From contig NZ_AP027731.1 in the NCBI RefSeq assembly GCF_030296595.1, forward strand, positions 2,294,001 to 2,358,000: a stretch of 64,000 bases of DNA, read 5' to 3'. The translations under genes and the position numbers were made by a program. The DNA is from Naasia aerilata. Its GTDB lineage: Bacteria; Actinomycetota; Actinomycetes; Actinomycetales; Microbacteriaceae. The notes beneath the pieces were generated by a model. That model did not search any database. It worked only from the letters and a program-made list of their open reading frames with translations, and had not been told where the DNA came from. Within the stretch, counting starts at the first letter, position 1; every line of letters begins with the position of its first letter. Below, piece after piece: positions 47,719 through 61,572 of this stretch.

Positions 47719-48741
47719 ATGGTGTCGGAGCGGGGGCTCGAGGTGCTCCGCGTCATCGTCCAGGACTACGTCGCCTCGCGCGAGCCGGTCGGGTCCAAGA
47801 CGATCGTGGATCGCTACGCGTTCGGCGTGTCGGCGGCCACCATCCGCAACGACATGGCGCAGCTCGAGGAGGAGGAGCTGATCGCCGCCCCGCATACGTC
47901 GTCGGGCCGCATCCCGACGGACAAGGGGTACCGCGTCTTCGTCGACCAGCTCTCGGATCTGCGGCCGCTCAGCGCCGCCCAGAAGCACGCCATCGAGACG
48001 TTCCTGGGCTCCTCCGTCGACCTCGACGACGTGCTCTCGCGCACCGTGCGCCTTCTCTCGCAGCTCACCTCGCAGGTCGCCCTCCTTCAATACCCCACGC
48101 TGTCGCGCACGACGATCCGGCACATCGAGGTCGTGCTGCTCGCCCCCACCCGCCTCCTCACCGTGCTGATCACGGACGGCGGCCGGGTGGAGCAGCGGAT
48201 GGTCGACCTGCAGCGCGAGGTCGACGAGACGCTGCTCGACGACCTCCGCTCCCGCCTCAACTCCACTCTGGGCGGCTGCCCGCTGGCTGAGGCACCGACC
48301 CGGCTCGAGCACCTCGGCGAGTCGTTCCCGCCTGAGACCGCTCCACTCGCCGACGCCGTCGCCCGGGCCCTGATGGAGCAGATCCTCGCCGGCCGGCAGG
48401 ACCGCTTCCTCATGGCGGGAACCGGCAACCTCGCCCGCACCGAGAAGGACTTCCCCGGCAGTATCCATCCGGTCCTCGATGCCATCGAGGAGCAGGTCGT
48501 GCTGCTCAAGCTCTTCAGCGAGATGGCGCACGACGGCACAGGAGTGGCGGTGAGCATCGGCCGCGAGAACGCGCAGTTCGGCCTCGCGGAGGCTTCTGTG
48601 CTCTCGAGCGGGTACCGTTCCTCCTCCGGCGAACTCGCGCGTCTCGGCGTCCTGGGTCCGACGAGAATGGACTACTCGAACAACATGGCGGCCGTCCGTG
48701 CCGTCGCCCGCTACCTCTCGCGCCTGCTCGGCGAGGGATGA
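47719..48741 (+). CDS. hrcA: Heat-inducible transcriptional repressor HrcA
   Basis: 340 residues. The N-terminal winged helix contains VQDYVASREPVGSKTIVDR and VSAATIRNDMAQLEEEELI, then HTSSGRIPTDKGYRVFVDQL. The C-terminal GAF-like part has IGRENAQFGL and LGPTRMDYSNNMAAVRAVAR. It binds CIRCE when GroEL keeps it folded. The ATG at 47719 follows the CIRCE element by 21 bases; the frame is open further 5' across it. dnaJ lies 54 bases downstream. Intact. Confidence 0.97.
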   Translation: MVSERGLEVLRVIVQDYVASREPVGSKTIVDRYAFGVSAATIRNDMAQLEEEELIAAPHTSSGRIPTDKGYRVFVDQLSDLRPLSAAQKHAIETFLGSSVDLDDVLSRTVRLLSQLTSQVALLQYPTLSRTTIRHIEVVLLAPTRLLTVLITDGGRVEQRMVDLQREVDETLLDDLRSRLNSTLGGCPLAEAPTRLEHLGESFPPETAPLADAVARALMEQILAGRQDRFLMAGTGNLARTEKDFPGSIHPVLDAIEEQVVLLKLFSEMAHDGTGVAVSIGRENAQFGLAEASVLSSGYRSSSGELARLGVLGPTRMDYSNNMAAVRAVARYLSRLLGEG

Positions 48742-48795
48742 GGGTTCCACCTCCGACCGCGCGTTTCCGCGCGTCCGAAAGGTTTCCGGTAAGCC

Positions 48796-49905
48796 GTGGC
48801 TGACCATTACGAAGTGCTGGGCGTCGCCCGCGATGCCAGCGCCGACGACATCAAGAAGGCCTACCGCAGGCTCGCTCGTGAGCTGCACCCGGATGTGAAT
48901 CCCGGGGCGGATGCCTCCGAGCGCTTCAAGCTCGTGACGCACGCCTACGACGTGCTCAGCGACCCGCGGCAGCGTCAGCAGTACGACCTGGGCGGCCGGA
49001 TGGGCGGGGGCGGCGGCGACGCCGGGTTCGGCAACTTCGGCGACATCTTCGAGACGTTCTTCGGCGGGGGAGGCCAGCGCGGCGGCGGTCCGCGGTCGCG
49101 TCGGGAGCGGGGCGGGGACGCGCTGCTCCGGGTCGAGGTCGACCTCGACGACGTCGTGTTCGGCACCCACCGGGACATCGAGGTCGACACCGCGGTGCTG
49201 TGCGAGACGTGCAAGGGCACGTGCTGCCAGCCCGGCACGAGCCCCGTCACCTGCGACATCTGCGGCGGCAGCGGCCAGATCAACCGCACCGTCCGCTCCC
49301 TCCTCGGCAACGTGATGACCTCGAGCCCGTGCGGCACCTGCCGCGGCTACGGCACGGTCATCCCGAGCCCGTGCGCCACCTGCCAGGGCCAGGGCCGCGT
49401 GCGCGCCCGGCGCACCATCGCCGTCGACATCCCGGCAGGCGTCGAGACCGGACTGCGCCTGCAGCTGCCCGGCCAGGGCGAGGTCGGGCCCGCAGGCGGC
49501 CCGAACGGCGACCTGTACCTCGAGGTCAAGGTGCGCCACCACGAGACGTTCAGCCGCAGCGGCGACGACCTCCTCGCGACCATCGAGGTGCCCATGGCCG
49601 AGGCGATCCTCGGCATGACCACCAAGATCGGCGCGCTCGACGGCGACGTCGACCTCGAGATCCGCCCCGGCGCGCAGAGCGGCGACATCCTCACCATCAA
49701 GGGCCGCGGGATCACCCGGCTCCGCGGTCAGGGTCGCGGCGACCTCAAGGTCGGCGTGCAGGTGCTCACCCCGACGAAGCTCGACCGTCACGAGCGGGAG
49801 CTCATCGAGCAGTTCGCGGCGCACTACCGCAAGCAGAAGCCGGCGCTGTCCCACTTCCAGCAGGGGCTGTTCGGCAAGCTGCGCGACCGCTTCCTCGGCG
49901 TCTGA
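48796..49905 (+). CDS. dnaJ: Chaperone DnaJ (hrcA-linked paralogue)
   Basis: 369 residues. J domain with HPD in [12 protein letters not shown], Gly/Phe-rich segment [19 protein letters not shown], four zinc-binding Cys repeats ([24 protein letters not shown] and CATCQGQG) and the C-terminal substrate domains. The first repeat has C rather than G at its last position. It delivers substrates to DnaK. This is the type often called DnaJ2 in actinobacteria, distinct from the one in the dnaK operon. Its GTG start at 48796 is the family start. rsmE begins four bases after the stop. Confidence 0.95.
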   Translation: MADHYEVLGVARDASADDIKKAYRRLARELHPDVNPGADASERFKLVTHAYDVLSDPRQRQQYDLGGRMGGGGGDAGFGNFGDIFETFFGGGGQRGGGPRSRRERGGDALLRVEVDLDDVVFGTHRDIEVDTAVLCETCKGTCCQPGTSPVTCDICGGSGQINRTVRSLLGNVMTSSPCGTCRGYGTVIPSPCATCQGQGRVRARRTIAVDIPAGVETGLRLQLPGQGEVGPAGGPNGDLYLEVKVRHHETFSRSGDDLLATIEVPMAEAILGMTTKIGALDGDVDLEIRPGAQSGDILTIKGRGITRLRGQGRGDLKVGVQVLTPTKLDRHERELIEQFAAHYRKQKPALSHFQQGLFGKLRDRFLGV

Positions 49906-49908
49906 CGC

Positions 49909-50646
49909 GTGGCCCACTTCTACCTGATCGGCACGCTCGAGGGCGCGGCGATCGGGCACGTGGTGGCGCTCGAGGGAGCCGAGGCCCGGCACGCCGCCGC
50001 GGTGAGCCGGGTGCGGGCCGGCGAGAAGCTCGCGGTCGGCGACGGACGAGGGACCGTCGCGACCGGAGCCGTGGAGTCGGCGACGCCGTCCGAGGTGCTC
50101 CTGCGCGTGGAGCGCCTGGAGCGGACGCCCGCACCGGCCCGGGAGATCTTGCTCGTGCAGGCTCTCGCCAAGGGCGACCGCGACGAGCTCGCGATCCAGG
50201 CTGCGACTGAGCTCGGCGTGGACCGCATCGTGCCCTGGCAGGCCGAGCGCAGCGTGTCCCGCTGGTCGGCGGACAAGGCGGAGCGGGGCCGGGAGCGCTG
50301 GGCGACCATCGTCCGCGAGGCCGTCAAGCAGTCGATGCGGCCGTGGCTGCCCGAGGTCGCGCCCCTCGCGCAGCGCGCCGACGTCGCGGCGCTCGCGAGC
50401 GCGCACGCCGTCCTCGTGCTCGAGCCGACGGCGGAGACCTCCTTCGCGGCTGCCGTCGAGACGGCCGCCGGTCGCCCCCTCGCGCTTGTGGTGGGTCCGG
50501 AGGGCGGGGTGTCCGCTGCCGAGCTGGCGGCGTTCGCGGCCGCCGGGGCCGTCGCCGTGCGACTCGGGCCCGAGGTCCTGCGCACCTCGACCGCCGGGCC
50601 CGCGGCACTCGCCGCGCTCGGCGTCCTCACCGGCCGCTGGTCCTAG
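49909..50646 (+). CDS. rsmE: 16S rRNA (uracil-1498-N3) methyltransferase
   Basis: 245 residues. The N-terminal PUA-like domain begins AHFYLIGTLEGAAIGHVVAL. The SPOUT methyltransferase domain has LALVVGPEGGVSAAELAAF and VRLGPEVLRTSTAGPAAL, the knot signature that binds S-adenosylmethionine. GTG at 49909 is only three bases after the dnaJ stop, so it is in the same operon. Intact. Confidence 0.95.
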   Translation: MAHFYLIGTLEGAAIGHVVALEGAEARHAAAVSRVRAGEKLAVGDGRGTVATGAVESATPSEVLLRVERLERTPAPAREILLVQALAKGDRDELAIQAATELGVDRIVPWQAERSVSRWSADKAERGRERWATIVREAVKQSMRPWLPEVAPLAQRADVAALASAHAVLVLEPTAETSFAAAVETAAGRPLALVVGPEGGVSAAELAAFAAAGAVAVRLGPEVLRTSTAGPAALAALGVLTGRWS

Positions 50647-50742
50647 AGCGGCTCCGGACGTGCCGACAGCCGCTGTCCAGCGGGGTTCGCTTCCAGCGGA
50701 GTCCCCGGGCGGAGGCCCTGCTCGGCCCGTAGAATCGGGCCC

Positions 50743-51075
50743 GTGGCCTCCATCTTCGCGCGCATCCTCTCGGGAGAGATCCCCGGCGAGATCGTGCGCG
50801 AGACCGACCGCGTGTTCGTGCTCCGGGACATCGCGCCCCAGGCGCCCGTCCATCTCCTCGTGATCCCCAAGACCGAGGACTACGCGAACGTGGTCGAGCT
50901 GGCGGCCGGGGACCCCGCTCTCCTCGCGGAGATGGTCGGCCTCGGCGCCGAGCTCGCAGGAGGCGACTTCCGGCTCGTCTTCAACACCGGCGAGGACGCC
51001 GGCCAGACCGTATTCCATGTCCATGCCCACGTGCTCGCGGGCGACCTATCGGAAGGATCCCTTGTCGACCGCTGA
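50743..51075 (+). CDS. HIT-family hydrolase
   Basis: 110 residues. The histidine triad HVHAHVLAG is near the C-terminus and the fold starts FARILSGEIPGEIVRE. Members hydrolyse nucleoside phosphoramidates or dinucleotides. The GTG at 50743 follows a gap of 96 bases after rsmE, so a promoter here is possible. The last codons overlap the TTG start of phoH, giving coupling. Confidence 0.93.
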   Translation: MASIFARILSGEIPGEIVRETDRVFVLRDIAPQAPVHLLVIPKTEDYANVVELAAGDPALLAEMVGLGAELAGGDFRLVFNTGEDAGQTVFHVHAHVLAGDLSEGSLVDR

Positions 51076-52197
51076 CCCCACCCCTCAGGTGACCCGCTCC
51101 GAGGGCGAGACGGAGGTGCGCGTCGCGGTGGACGGCGTCGCCATGGTGCGACTGCTCGGTCCCCAGGACCGGTTCCTCAAGCAGATCGAGTCGCAGTTCC
51201 CGAAGGTCTCCGTGCACGCGCGGGGCAACGAGCTCACCCTCCGCGGCGAGCAGGGCCAGGTCGAGGCGGCACGTCGGCTCGTCGCCGAGCTCCTGCAGAT
51301 GATCCGCAACGGCCAGGACCTCGGGCCCGTCGACGTCGGCAGCTCCGCCCGCATCCTCGAGGGGGACCCCACGTCGAGCCCTTCGGAGCTGCTCGGCCAG
51401 CCGATCCTCACCGCCCGCGGCAAGGCCATCCGGGCGAAGACGCTCGGCCAGCGCGAGTACGTGGACGCCATCGACCACAACACGATCGTGTTCGGCATCG
51501 GGCCGGCAGGAACGGGCAAGACCTACCTCGCCATGGCGAAGGCGGTGCAGGCCCTCCAGCGCAAGGAGGTGAGCCGCATCATCCTCACGCGTCCCGCCGT
51601 GGAGGCGGGGAGCGGCTCGGCTACCTGCCCGGCACCCTGACCGAGAAGATCGACCCGTACCTCCGCCCGCTCTACGACGCGCTCAACGAGATGATGGACC
51701 CGGAGATCGTCCCCAAGCTGATGGCGACCTCGACCATCGAGGTCGCGCCGCTCGCGTACATGCGCGGCCGCACGCTCAACGACTCCTTCGTCGTGCTCGA
51801 CGAGGCGCAGAACACGACGCCCGAGCAGATGAAGATGTTCCTCACCCGCCTCGGCTTCGGCTCGAAGATGGTCGTCACCGGCGACGTCACCCAGGTGGAC
51901 CTCCCGACCGGCGCCAGCGGCCTCCAGCTCGTGACCAAGGTGCTGCACGACATCGACGACATCCACTTCTCCCGCCTCACCAGCGCGGACGTCGTGCGCC
52001 ACACGCTGGTCGGGAAGATCGTCGACGCGTACACGAAGCACGATGCCCAGGTGCAGGCGCGCCAGTTCGAGCGGCGACCGGATCGCGCCGGGCATGAGCC
52101 GGAGACGGCCCGCCCGCCCGCCGACTTCCGGCCCCCGCAGAACCGGGCGGAGCGCCGGGCCCAGGACGGCATCCACGAGAGCAGGCGTCACCCGTGA
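51062..52197 (+). CDS. PhoH-like ATPase, frameshifted
   Basis: About 378 residues when a base is restored in the GGGG run at 51607-51610. Motifs: Walker [12 protein letters not shown], then [15 protein letters not shown] (restored), Walker [17 protein letters not shown] and [12 protein letters not shown]. The N-terminal KH-like segment is [18 protein letters not shown]. PhoH next to YbeY suggests RNA metabolism or ribosome quality control. The start is TTG at 51062 with GGAAGGA four bases upstream, overlapping the HIT stop. The stop overlaps ybeY (GTGA). Confidence 0.88.
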
Positions 52198-52670
52198 GCG
52201 TCGAGGTCAACAACGAGTCCACGATCGCCGTCGACGAGGCGGCCATCCAGCGGCTCATCACCTTCGCTCTCGACTCCCTGCACGTGCATCCGGATGCCGA
52301 GGTCGCGGTCGTGTTCGTCGACGAGGCCGCCATGGAGCAACTGCACGTGCAGTGGATGGACGAGCCCGGCCCGACGGATGTGCTGAGCTTCCCGATGGAC
52401 GAGCTGCGGCCGGGAACCGAGGAGCACGAGACGCCGGCCGGGCTGCTCGGCGACATCGTCGTGTGCCCGCAGGTCGCCCAGGTCCAGGCCGAGCAGGCGG
52501 GGCACTCGCTGCTCGACGAGATCGAGCTCCTCACAGCGCACGGCCTGCTGCACCTCCTCGGCTTCGACCACGCCGAGCCGGAGGAGGAGCGCGAGATGTT
52601 CGGCCTGCAGCGCGACATCCTCACCGGCTTCGCGGCCGACGAGAAGAAGCGCGGCTCCCGCCGACGATGA
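52194..52670 (+). CDS. ybeY: Endoribonuclease YbeY (rRNA maturation factor)
   Basis: 158 residues. The zinc-binding motif [17 protein letters not shown] (H-x3-H-x5-H pattern) is at residues about 115-131, and [11 protein letters not shown] precedes it. YbeY matures 16S rRNA 3' ends. The GTG at 52194 overlaps phoH, and the stop overlaps the CBS gene (ATGA), so phoH, ybeY, CBS and era form a block of four-base overlaps. Intact. Confidence 0.95.
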   Translation: MSVEVNNESTIAVDEAAIQRLITFALDSLHVHPDAEVAVVFVDEAAMEQLHVQWMDEPGPTDVLSFPMDELRPGTEEHETPAGLLGDIVVCPQVAQVQAEQAGHSLLDEIELLTAHGLLHLLGFDHAEPEEEREMFGLQRDILTGFAADEKKRGSRRR

Positions 52671-53985
52671 CCCTCTCCCTGATCCTCGTCGCGCTCCTGC
52701 TGGTGGCCTTCGCCGGGCTCCTGGCGGCCGCCGACTCCGCGATCGGGGCGCTGTCGCGAGCCGACATCCTCGACCTGGCGCTGGCCGCGCGGGCCCGCCG
52801 GTCACTGCTGGCGATCGCGTCGGACAGCGGCGCGCACGTGAACGCGATCAGCTTCCTCCGCGTGACGAGCGAGACGACCGCAGCGGTCCTCGTCACCTTC
52901 GCCCTCGCGAACGCGATCGAGGAGCTCTGGCTCGCCCTCCTCCTCGCGGCGCTGATCATGACGGGCGCCTCCTTCGTCCTCGTCGGCTCGAGCCCGCGCA
53001 GCGTCGGCCGGGCGCACGCCGGAGTCGTCCTCCGCTTCACCGCGCCCGTCGTGCACGCCGTCCGGCTGCTCCTCGGCCCAGTCGCGAACGCCCTCGTCGT
53101 CCTCGGCAACTGGGTCACGCCGGGCCGCCCCGGACCGCGACGTTCACCTCGGAGGAGCAGCTGCTCAGCATGGTCGACGAGGCCACCGAGCTCGACGTGC
53201 TCGAGGAGGACGACCGGGAGCTGATCCACTCCATCTTCGAGTTCAACGAGACCGTGATCCGCGAGGTCATGGTGCCCCGCACCGACATGGCGACCATCGA
53301 CCGGACGGCCACCGTCGCCGAGGCGATGGACATGTTCCTGACGCGCGGCTACTCCCGGCTCCCCGTCACCGAGGAGAACGACCCCGACGACATCGTCGGG
53401 ATCCTCTACCTTCGCGACCTCGCCCGGCTCCTGCATGAGCGGCCCGCCGATGCGGAGCGCCTGCCGGTCTCCGCGTCCACCCGCCCTGCCCTGTTCGTGC
53501 CCGAGTCGAAGAAGGCCGACGCGACGCTGCGCCAGATGCAGCTCGAGTCGAACCACATCGCCATGGTCGTCGACGAATACGGCGGGATCGCGGGGCTCGT
53601 GACGCTCGAGGACCTCATCGAGGAGCTGGTCGGCGAGATCGCGGACGAGTACGACCGGGACAACGGCGACGTGCAGGAGGTCTCGGCGGGGATCTACCGC
53701 GTGAGCCCGCGGCTTCCCATCGACGAGCTGGGGGACCTGTTCGACCTGGAGCTCGAGGACGACGACGTCGACTCCGTCGGCGGCCTCCTCACCAAGGCGC
53801 TCGGCCGGCTCCCGGTCATGGGTTCGCAGGCCACCGTCGCGGGCCTCCGCCTCACGGCCGAGAGGACTGATGGTCGGCGCCGGCGGCTCAGCGCCGTCCG
53901 GGTCGAGCGCGACCCGGACGCCCCGCGGATCCCCGAGCCCGAGGAGCCGCAGTCCGAGACCCGATCAACGGAGGCCGCACGATGA
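52667..53985 (+). CDS. CNNM/CBS-pair membrane protein (hemolysin-C-like), frameshifted
   Basis: About 439 residues when a base is restored at 53132-53133. The N-terminal DUF21 domain has four helices (LILVALLLVAFAGLLAAADSA onward). After the break come the CBS pair with TVIREVMVPRTDMATID, MFLTRGYSRLPV and MVVDEYGGIAGLVTLEDL, then the CorC-type C-terminal domain with YRVSPRLPIDELGD. Members export magnesium or modulate its transport, and the old name hemolysin is misleading. The start overlaps ybeY, and the ATGA at the end overlaps era. Confidence 0.9.
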
Positions 53986-54873
53986 CCGATCCCCACCGCG
54001 CCGGCTTCGTCTCCTTCGTGGGGCGCCCGAACGTCGGCAAGTCGACCCTCATGAACGCGCTCGTGGGCGAGAAGGTGGCGATCACCTCGCCGAAGCCGCA
54101 GACCACCCGCCGCGCCATCCGCGGGGTCGTGCACGCCGCGAACGGCCAGCTGATCATCGTGGACACGCCGGGCATCCACCGCCCCCGGACGCTGCTCGGG
54201 GAGCGCCTCAACGACCTCGTGGCGGCCACCCTCGGCGACGTCGACGTCATCGCCATGTGCTTCCCGGCGGACGAGCCCATCGGTCCCGGCGACCGCTTCA
54301 TCAACGCGCAGCTCGACGACTACCCGCGCGCCAAGAAGGTCGCGGTGATCACCAAGGTCGACCGGACGCCGCGCGACCGCGTCGCCGACCAGCTCCTCGC
54401 CGTCTCGCAGCTGCGCGAGTGGGAGAGCCTCGTGCCCACGTCGGCGACGGACGGCATCCAGCTCGACGTGCTCGTGAGCGAGCTGCTCGCCCTGATGCCC
54501 GAGTCGCCGCCGCTCTACGGCGAGGAGACGACCACCGAGGAGAGCAGGACCGACCGCATTGCGGAGCTCATCCGCGAGGCCGCGCTCGAGGGTGTCAGCG
54601 ACGAGCTCCCGCACTCGATCGCGGTGACCGTGGAGGACCTGGTCGAGCGGGAGGACAAGGACCTCCTCGAGATCTACGCGAGCATCTTCGTCGAGCGGGA
54701 CAGCCAGAAGGGCATCATCATCGGCGGCGGAGGCAGCCGGCTGAAGTCGGTCGGCTCGCGCGCGCGCCGAGATCGAGCCGCTCGTCGGCTCCCCGGTGTT
54801 CCTGTCGCTGCGCGTGAAGGTCGCCAAGGAGTGGCAGCGCGACCCGAAGCAGCTGGGCCGCCTCGGCTTCTGA
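53982..54873 (+). CDS. era: GTPase Era, frameshifted near the C-terminus
   Basis: About 297 residues if two bases are restored in the CGCGCGCGCG dinucleotide run at about 54756-54767. GTPase motifs: GRPNVGKSTLMNAL, DTPGIHRP and ITKVDRTP. The KH domain has RDSQKGIIIGGGGSRLKSVG. Without correction the last 35 residues are lost; in the correct frame they read AEIEPLVGSPVFLSLRVKVAKE, then QLGRLGF, the family end. Era matures 30S subunits and is essential, which makes a true break unlikely. It ends the operon. Confidence 0.93.
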
Positions 54874-54908
54874 GCGGCCGAGCCGATCGCGATTCACCCC
54901 TGCTCCGC

Positions 54909-54944
54909 TGATTGAGGAGCTCGCGCAGCGAGCGTCCCGAAATC
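54909..54944. repeat. TGATTGAGG / CCGAAATC dispersed repeat, single copy
   Basis: TGATTGAGGAGCTCGCGCAG then CGAGCGTCCCGAAATCC, the same unit as at 8702-8736 with a few changes. It lies 35 bases past era, and the 170-base gap to the sensor kinase gene holds nothing else I recognise. Confidence 0.75.
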
Positions 54945-55045
54945 CACCGTCCGGTGTCAGCCTCGAGGATGATTTCGCGGCCTCCGGGGGATGAGCACCG
55001 CCGCTTAGGACGATCCGGCTCGCCGGCCGGCGCTACCGTGGGCGC

Positions 55046-56266
55046 ATGCTCGAGAACCTCGGCGACCTCGCGACCAGGGAGAACCTGATCCGGTATCGCT
55101 TCCGGCTCGAGGTCGCCGGCGCGGTCCTCTACGCCGTGATCGCCTTCGTGGAGCAGGGGATCTGGGGCAGCGGGCTGGTCGGCGCGCTCGCGGTCCCCGT
55201 CCTGGCGGGCACCATCGTGCTGCACCGGATCCGCCCGGCCATCGCGCTCGGCGTGATCGCGATCCTGCCGATGCTGCTCGTGGTCTCGGGGTTCGCCTCC
55301 TCGGCCCCCTCGGTCACCCTCTGGGTGCCGGTCCTGCTCGGCCTGTTCGCGGCGCCCGCCTACGGCGGGGAGGTCGCCCGCTGGGCGGCCCTGCCGATCG
55401 CGATCCTCGGCGGGATCTTCGTGAGCTTCAGCAGCTTCCGCGAGATCGGCGGGACGGGCCCGGCGTTCCTCCTCTACTTCGCCGCCACCCTCTGTCTCTT
55501 CCTGCTGCCGTGGATCGGCGGGACGCTCGTCCGGGTCAACCGCCAGCGGAGGGCGGCGCAGACCACGGCGACCGTCGCCACGGCCGAGCGGGATCAGCTC
55601 GAGGTGTCGGTCGCGCTCGAGCAGGAGCGGAATCGGGTCGCCCGCGACGTGCACGACATCGTCGCCCACTCGCTCGCCGTCGTCATCGCCCAGGCGGACG
55701 GGGCACGCTACGCCGTGAAGAAGAACCCGGAGGCGGTGGACGAGGCACTCGAGGCGATCGCCGCGACCGCTCGCGACTCGCTGGCCGACGTCCGCGTGCT
55801 GCTGACCGAGCTGCGGCACAGCCAGGAGGCCGGCCCGCAGCCGGGCATGGACGACATCGACGGGCTCGTCCGCGGCTTCCGCGAGTCGGGGCTCGACCTC
55901 CGCTGGTCGAGCTACGGCACCGCGACGCCGTTGAGCGAGGCCACCGGGCTCGCCGTCTACCGGATCCTCCAGGAGTCCCTCACGAACGCGCTCCGCCACG
56001 GCGACCTGACGCAGCCCGTCGACCTCGAGTTCGACTGGAGCGAGACCGCGCTCGCGCTCAGCGTGACCAACGGCGTCGCGGACGCGGATCGGGGCGGCAA
56101 CCCTTCGGGCCACGGCATCCCCGGGATGCGGGAGCGGGCGTCGCTCGCCGGCGGATCGTTCTCGAGCGGGGACGGCAACAACGGCCGCTTCCGGGTCCGG
56201 GCGACCCTGCCGGTCGACCGAGGCACGGCCCGCACCCAGCCGATGGCCCGGGCGGTCGCGCCGTGA
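55046..56266 (+). CDS. Two-component sensor histidine kinase (NarL-type partner, HisKA_3)
   Basis: 406 residues. Five or six membrane helices in the first 165 residues form the sensor. The dimerisation/phospho-acceptor region is RVARDVHDIVAHSLAVVIAQADGA with His in VHDIVAHS, and the ATPase has LQESLTNALRHG and GHGIPGMRERA. It should phosphorylate the adjacent LuxR-type regulator. The ATG at 55046 is 172 bases after era. The stimulus is unknown; the sensor is short and mostly inside the membrane, as in cell-envelope stress kinases. Confidence 0.92.
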   Translation: MLENLGDLATRENLIRYRFRLEVAGAVLYAVIAFVEQGIWGSGLVGALAVPVLAGTIVLHRIRPAIALGVIAILPMLLVVSGFASSAPSVTLWVPVLLGLFAAPAYGGEVARWAALPIAILGGIFVSFSSFREIGGTGPAFLLYFAATLCLFLLPWIGGTLVRVNRQRRAAQTTATVATAERDQLEVSVALEQERNRVARDVHDIVAHSLAVVIAQADGARYAVKKNPEAVDEALEAIAATARDSLADVRVLLTELRHSQEAGPQPGMDDIDGLVRGFRESGLDLRWSSYGTATPLSEATGLAVYRILQESLTNALRHGDLTQPVDLEFDWSETALALSVTNGVADADRGGNPSGHGIPGMRERASLAGGSFSSGDGNNGRFRVRATLPVDRGTARTQPMARAVAP

Positions 56267-56270
56267 CCGC

Positions 56271-56941
56271 GTGGTGACCGCCGCCATCCGGCTGGTCCTC
56301 GTCGACGACCAGCCGCTGTTCCGCTCCGGGCTGCGGATGCTCGTCGACTCGCAGGACGACCTCGAGGTGGTCGGCGAGGCCGGCGACGGCGGCGAGGCCG
56401 TGCGCGTGGTCGAGGAGACCCGGCCCGACGTCGTGCTGATGGACATCCGCATGCCGAGGACGGACGGGATCGAGTCCACCGAGCGCATCATGGCGGCCGC
56501 CGACGCGTCCGGGCGCGTGCCGCCGCGCATCCTGGTGCTCACCACCTTCGACCTGGACGAGGGCGCTGCCCGCGCCATCCGCGCCGGCGCCAGCGGCTTC
56601 GTGCTGAAGGACGCGGAGCCGGAGTTCCTGCTCGCGGCCATCCGCACGGTGCACGCCGGGACGGCGGTCATCGCCCCTGCCGCCACGCGCGAGCTGTTCG
56701 AGCATTTCGGGGGCGCTCCGGCAGTGCGGCCCGAGGGGAGCACCTGGCCGCCCTCAGCGAGCGGGAGCGCGAGATCTTCCTGCTCGCCGCACGCGGACTC
56801 AGCAACGCCGAGATCGCGGCCGCGGAGTACGTGAGCGAGGCCACCGTCAAGACGCACATCTCGCGCATCCTCGGCAAGCTGGGCCTCCGCGACCGCGTGC
56901 AGCTCGTCGTGTTCGCGCACGAGCGCCGCCTCCTGCCCTGA
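56271..56941 (+). CDS. LuxR/NarL-type response regulator, frameshifted
   Basis: About 223 residues when a base is restored in the GGGG run at 56735-56738. The receiver domain has [14 protein letters not shown], phospho-Asp in [13 protein letters not shown], the Thr in VLTTFD and the Lys in FVLKDAEP. After the break the LuxR helix-turn-helix is [20 protein letters not shown] and [23 protein letters not shown] at 56271 is five bases after the kinase, and GTG at 56274 is a near-equal choice. Targets are not visible. Confidence 0.92.
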
Positions 56942-56999
56942 CGGAGCGGCAGACGCTCGCCCCTCGGCGCCGCCCCTAGCCTGGCGAGGTGGGACGACG

Positions 57000-58300
57000 G
57001 TGAGCGGCGGAATCGGGTCGGTGAGCATCGTCGACGGACCGGGCCTCGTCGTGCCTCTCGTGCTCACGGTGCTCCTGCTCGCCCTGCTCATCGCTCCCGC
57101 TCCCGGGGTCCTCCGGCCTCGGCGGACCCAGGTGCTCCTCCTGCTCGCCGCCGCGGTCGCGGGAGCGGCCGCGGGCGCCCTGGTCACCTGGCTCGTGGTC
57201 GACGTCGCGGACGTGTTCGGCCTCTCGCTGACCTGGGTGATCCGCGGAGCGGTTCTTCTCGGCAGCGCGGCGCTCGCCGTGGCCGCCGTCAACCTGTTCC
57301 GAACGCGATGGTGGCGGAAGGTCGCGGCGCTCGGTGCGGCCGTGCTGACGCTGGTGAGCTTCTGGCTTCTCACCAACCTGGACTTCGGGCAGTATCCCGA
57401 GCTGTCCGACGCCCTCGGCACGAGCTACACCGGGGAGGCGCGACTGCCGCCGAGCCCGGCCGACGCCGTGCCGCTGGACTCCTGGACCGCCCCGGCGGGG
57501 CTCCCGGCGACCGGTTCGGTCGGGCGGGTCAGCATCCCCGCGGCGCGTTCGGGCTTCCCCGCACGCGAGGCGTACGTCTACCTGCCGCCGGCCGCCTACG
57601 CGGAGAGCCCGCCGCAGCTTCCCGTCGTGATCGCCCTCTCCGGCCAGCCGGGGAGCCGGCCGACCTCTTCCGGGCGGCACGGCTCGACTCGCTGCTCGAC
57701 GGGATCGCCGCGGAGCATGAGGGCGTGGCGCCGATCGTGGTCGTGCCCGATCAGCTGGGGGATCCCGGCCAGAACCCCATGTGCGTGGACGGCCCGCTCG
57801 GGAACTCCGCCGGCTACCTGACCGAGGACGTGCCCGAATGGGTGCGCCGGCACCTGCCGGTCTCCGCCGACCGCGCCGACTGGGCGATCGCGGGCTTCTC
57901 CCAGGGCGGCACCTGCGCGCTTCAGCTCGCGGCCGGGTTCCCCGACCTCTTCGGCTCCTTCCTCGACATCTCCGGCGAGCGGGCCCCGACCCTCGGCTCC
58001 GAGCGGGCGACCATCGAGCGCGGCTTCGGCGGCGACGAGGACGCCTACCGCGCGGCGACGCCCCGGGCGCTGCTCGAGGCTGCGGCCCCGTATCCCGACA
58101 CGGCCGCCCTGTTCGTGGCGGGGGAGCGCGACCTCAAGTACTCCGCGGCCATGCGGGAGGTGTCCCGTCAGGCGGCGGCGGCGGGGATGGCCGTCACCGT
58201 CCTCGTCGCCCCCGGCACGGCGCACGACTGGAACACGGCCCGGTACGGGTTCCGGGAGGGCTTCGAACGCCTCCTGCCCCGGTGGGGCATCACGCGCTGA
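57000..58300 (+). CDS. Membrane-anchored esterase (mycolyltransferase/esterase D-like), frameshifted
   Basis: About 433 residues when a base is restored in the GGGG run at 57650-57653. Four membrane helices occupy residues about 12-125. The outer domain has LPVVIALSGQPGEPADLFRA, the nucleophile AIAGFSQGGTCALQLAAG with Ser in GFSQGG, the acid in LFVAGERDLKY and the His in PGTAHDWNTARYG. It resembles the esterase/antigen-85 superfamily; without a mycolic-acid cell wall in this family, an ester hydrolase of envelope lipids is more likely. GTG at 57000 follows the response regulator by 58 bases. Confidence 0.82.
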
Positions 58301-61524
<3,224 letters not shown>

Positions 61525-61572
61525 CGCTACGCCTCGCGCCGACCCGCCAGTCCTGCCCGGGGTCCGGGCGGG

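Noticed and set aside
48796-49905. DnaJ first zinc repeat CETCKGTC as evidence of a dead protein
   Set aside because: Only the final Gly is changed, all Cys residues are present, and the remaining domains are intact.
51600-51615. Programmed ribosomal frameshift in phoH and others
   Set aside because: The breaks affect 21 unrelated genes at simple G runs without a slippery heptamer plus pseudoknot pattern, and lost bases are always in the direction expected of homopolymer errors.
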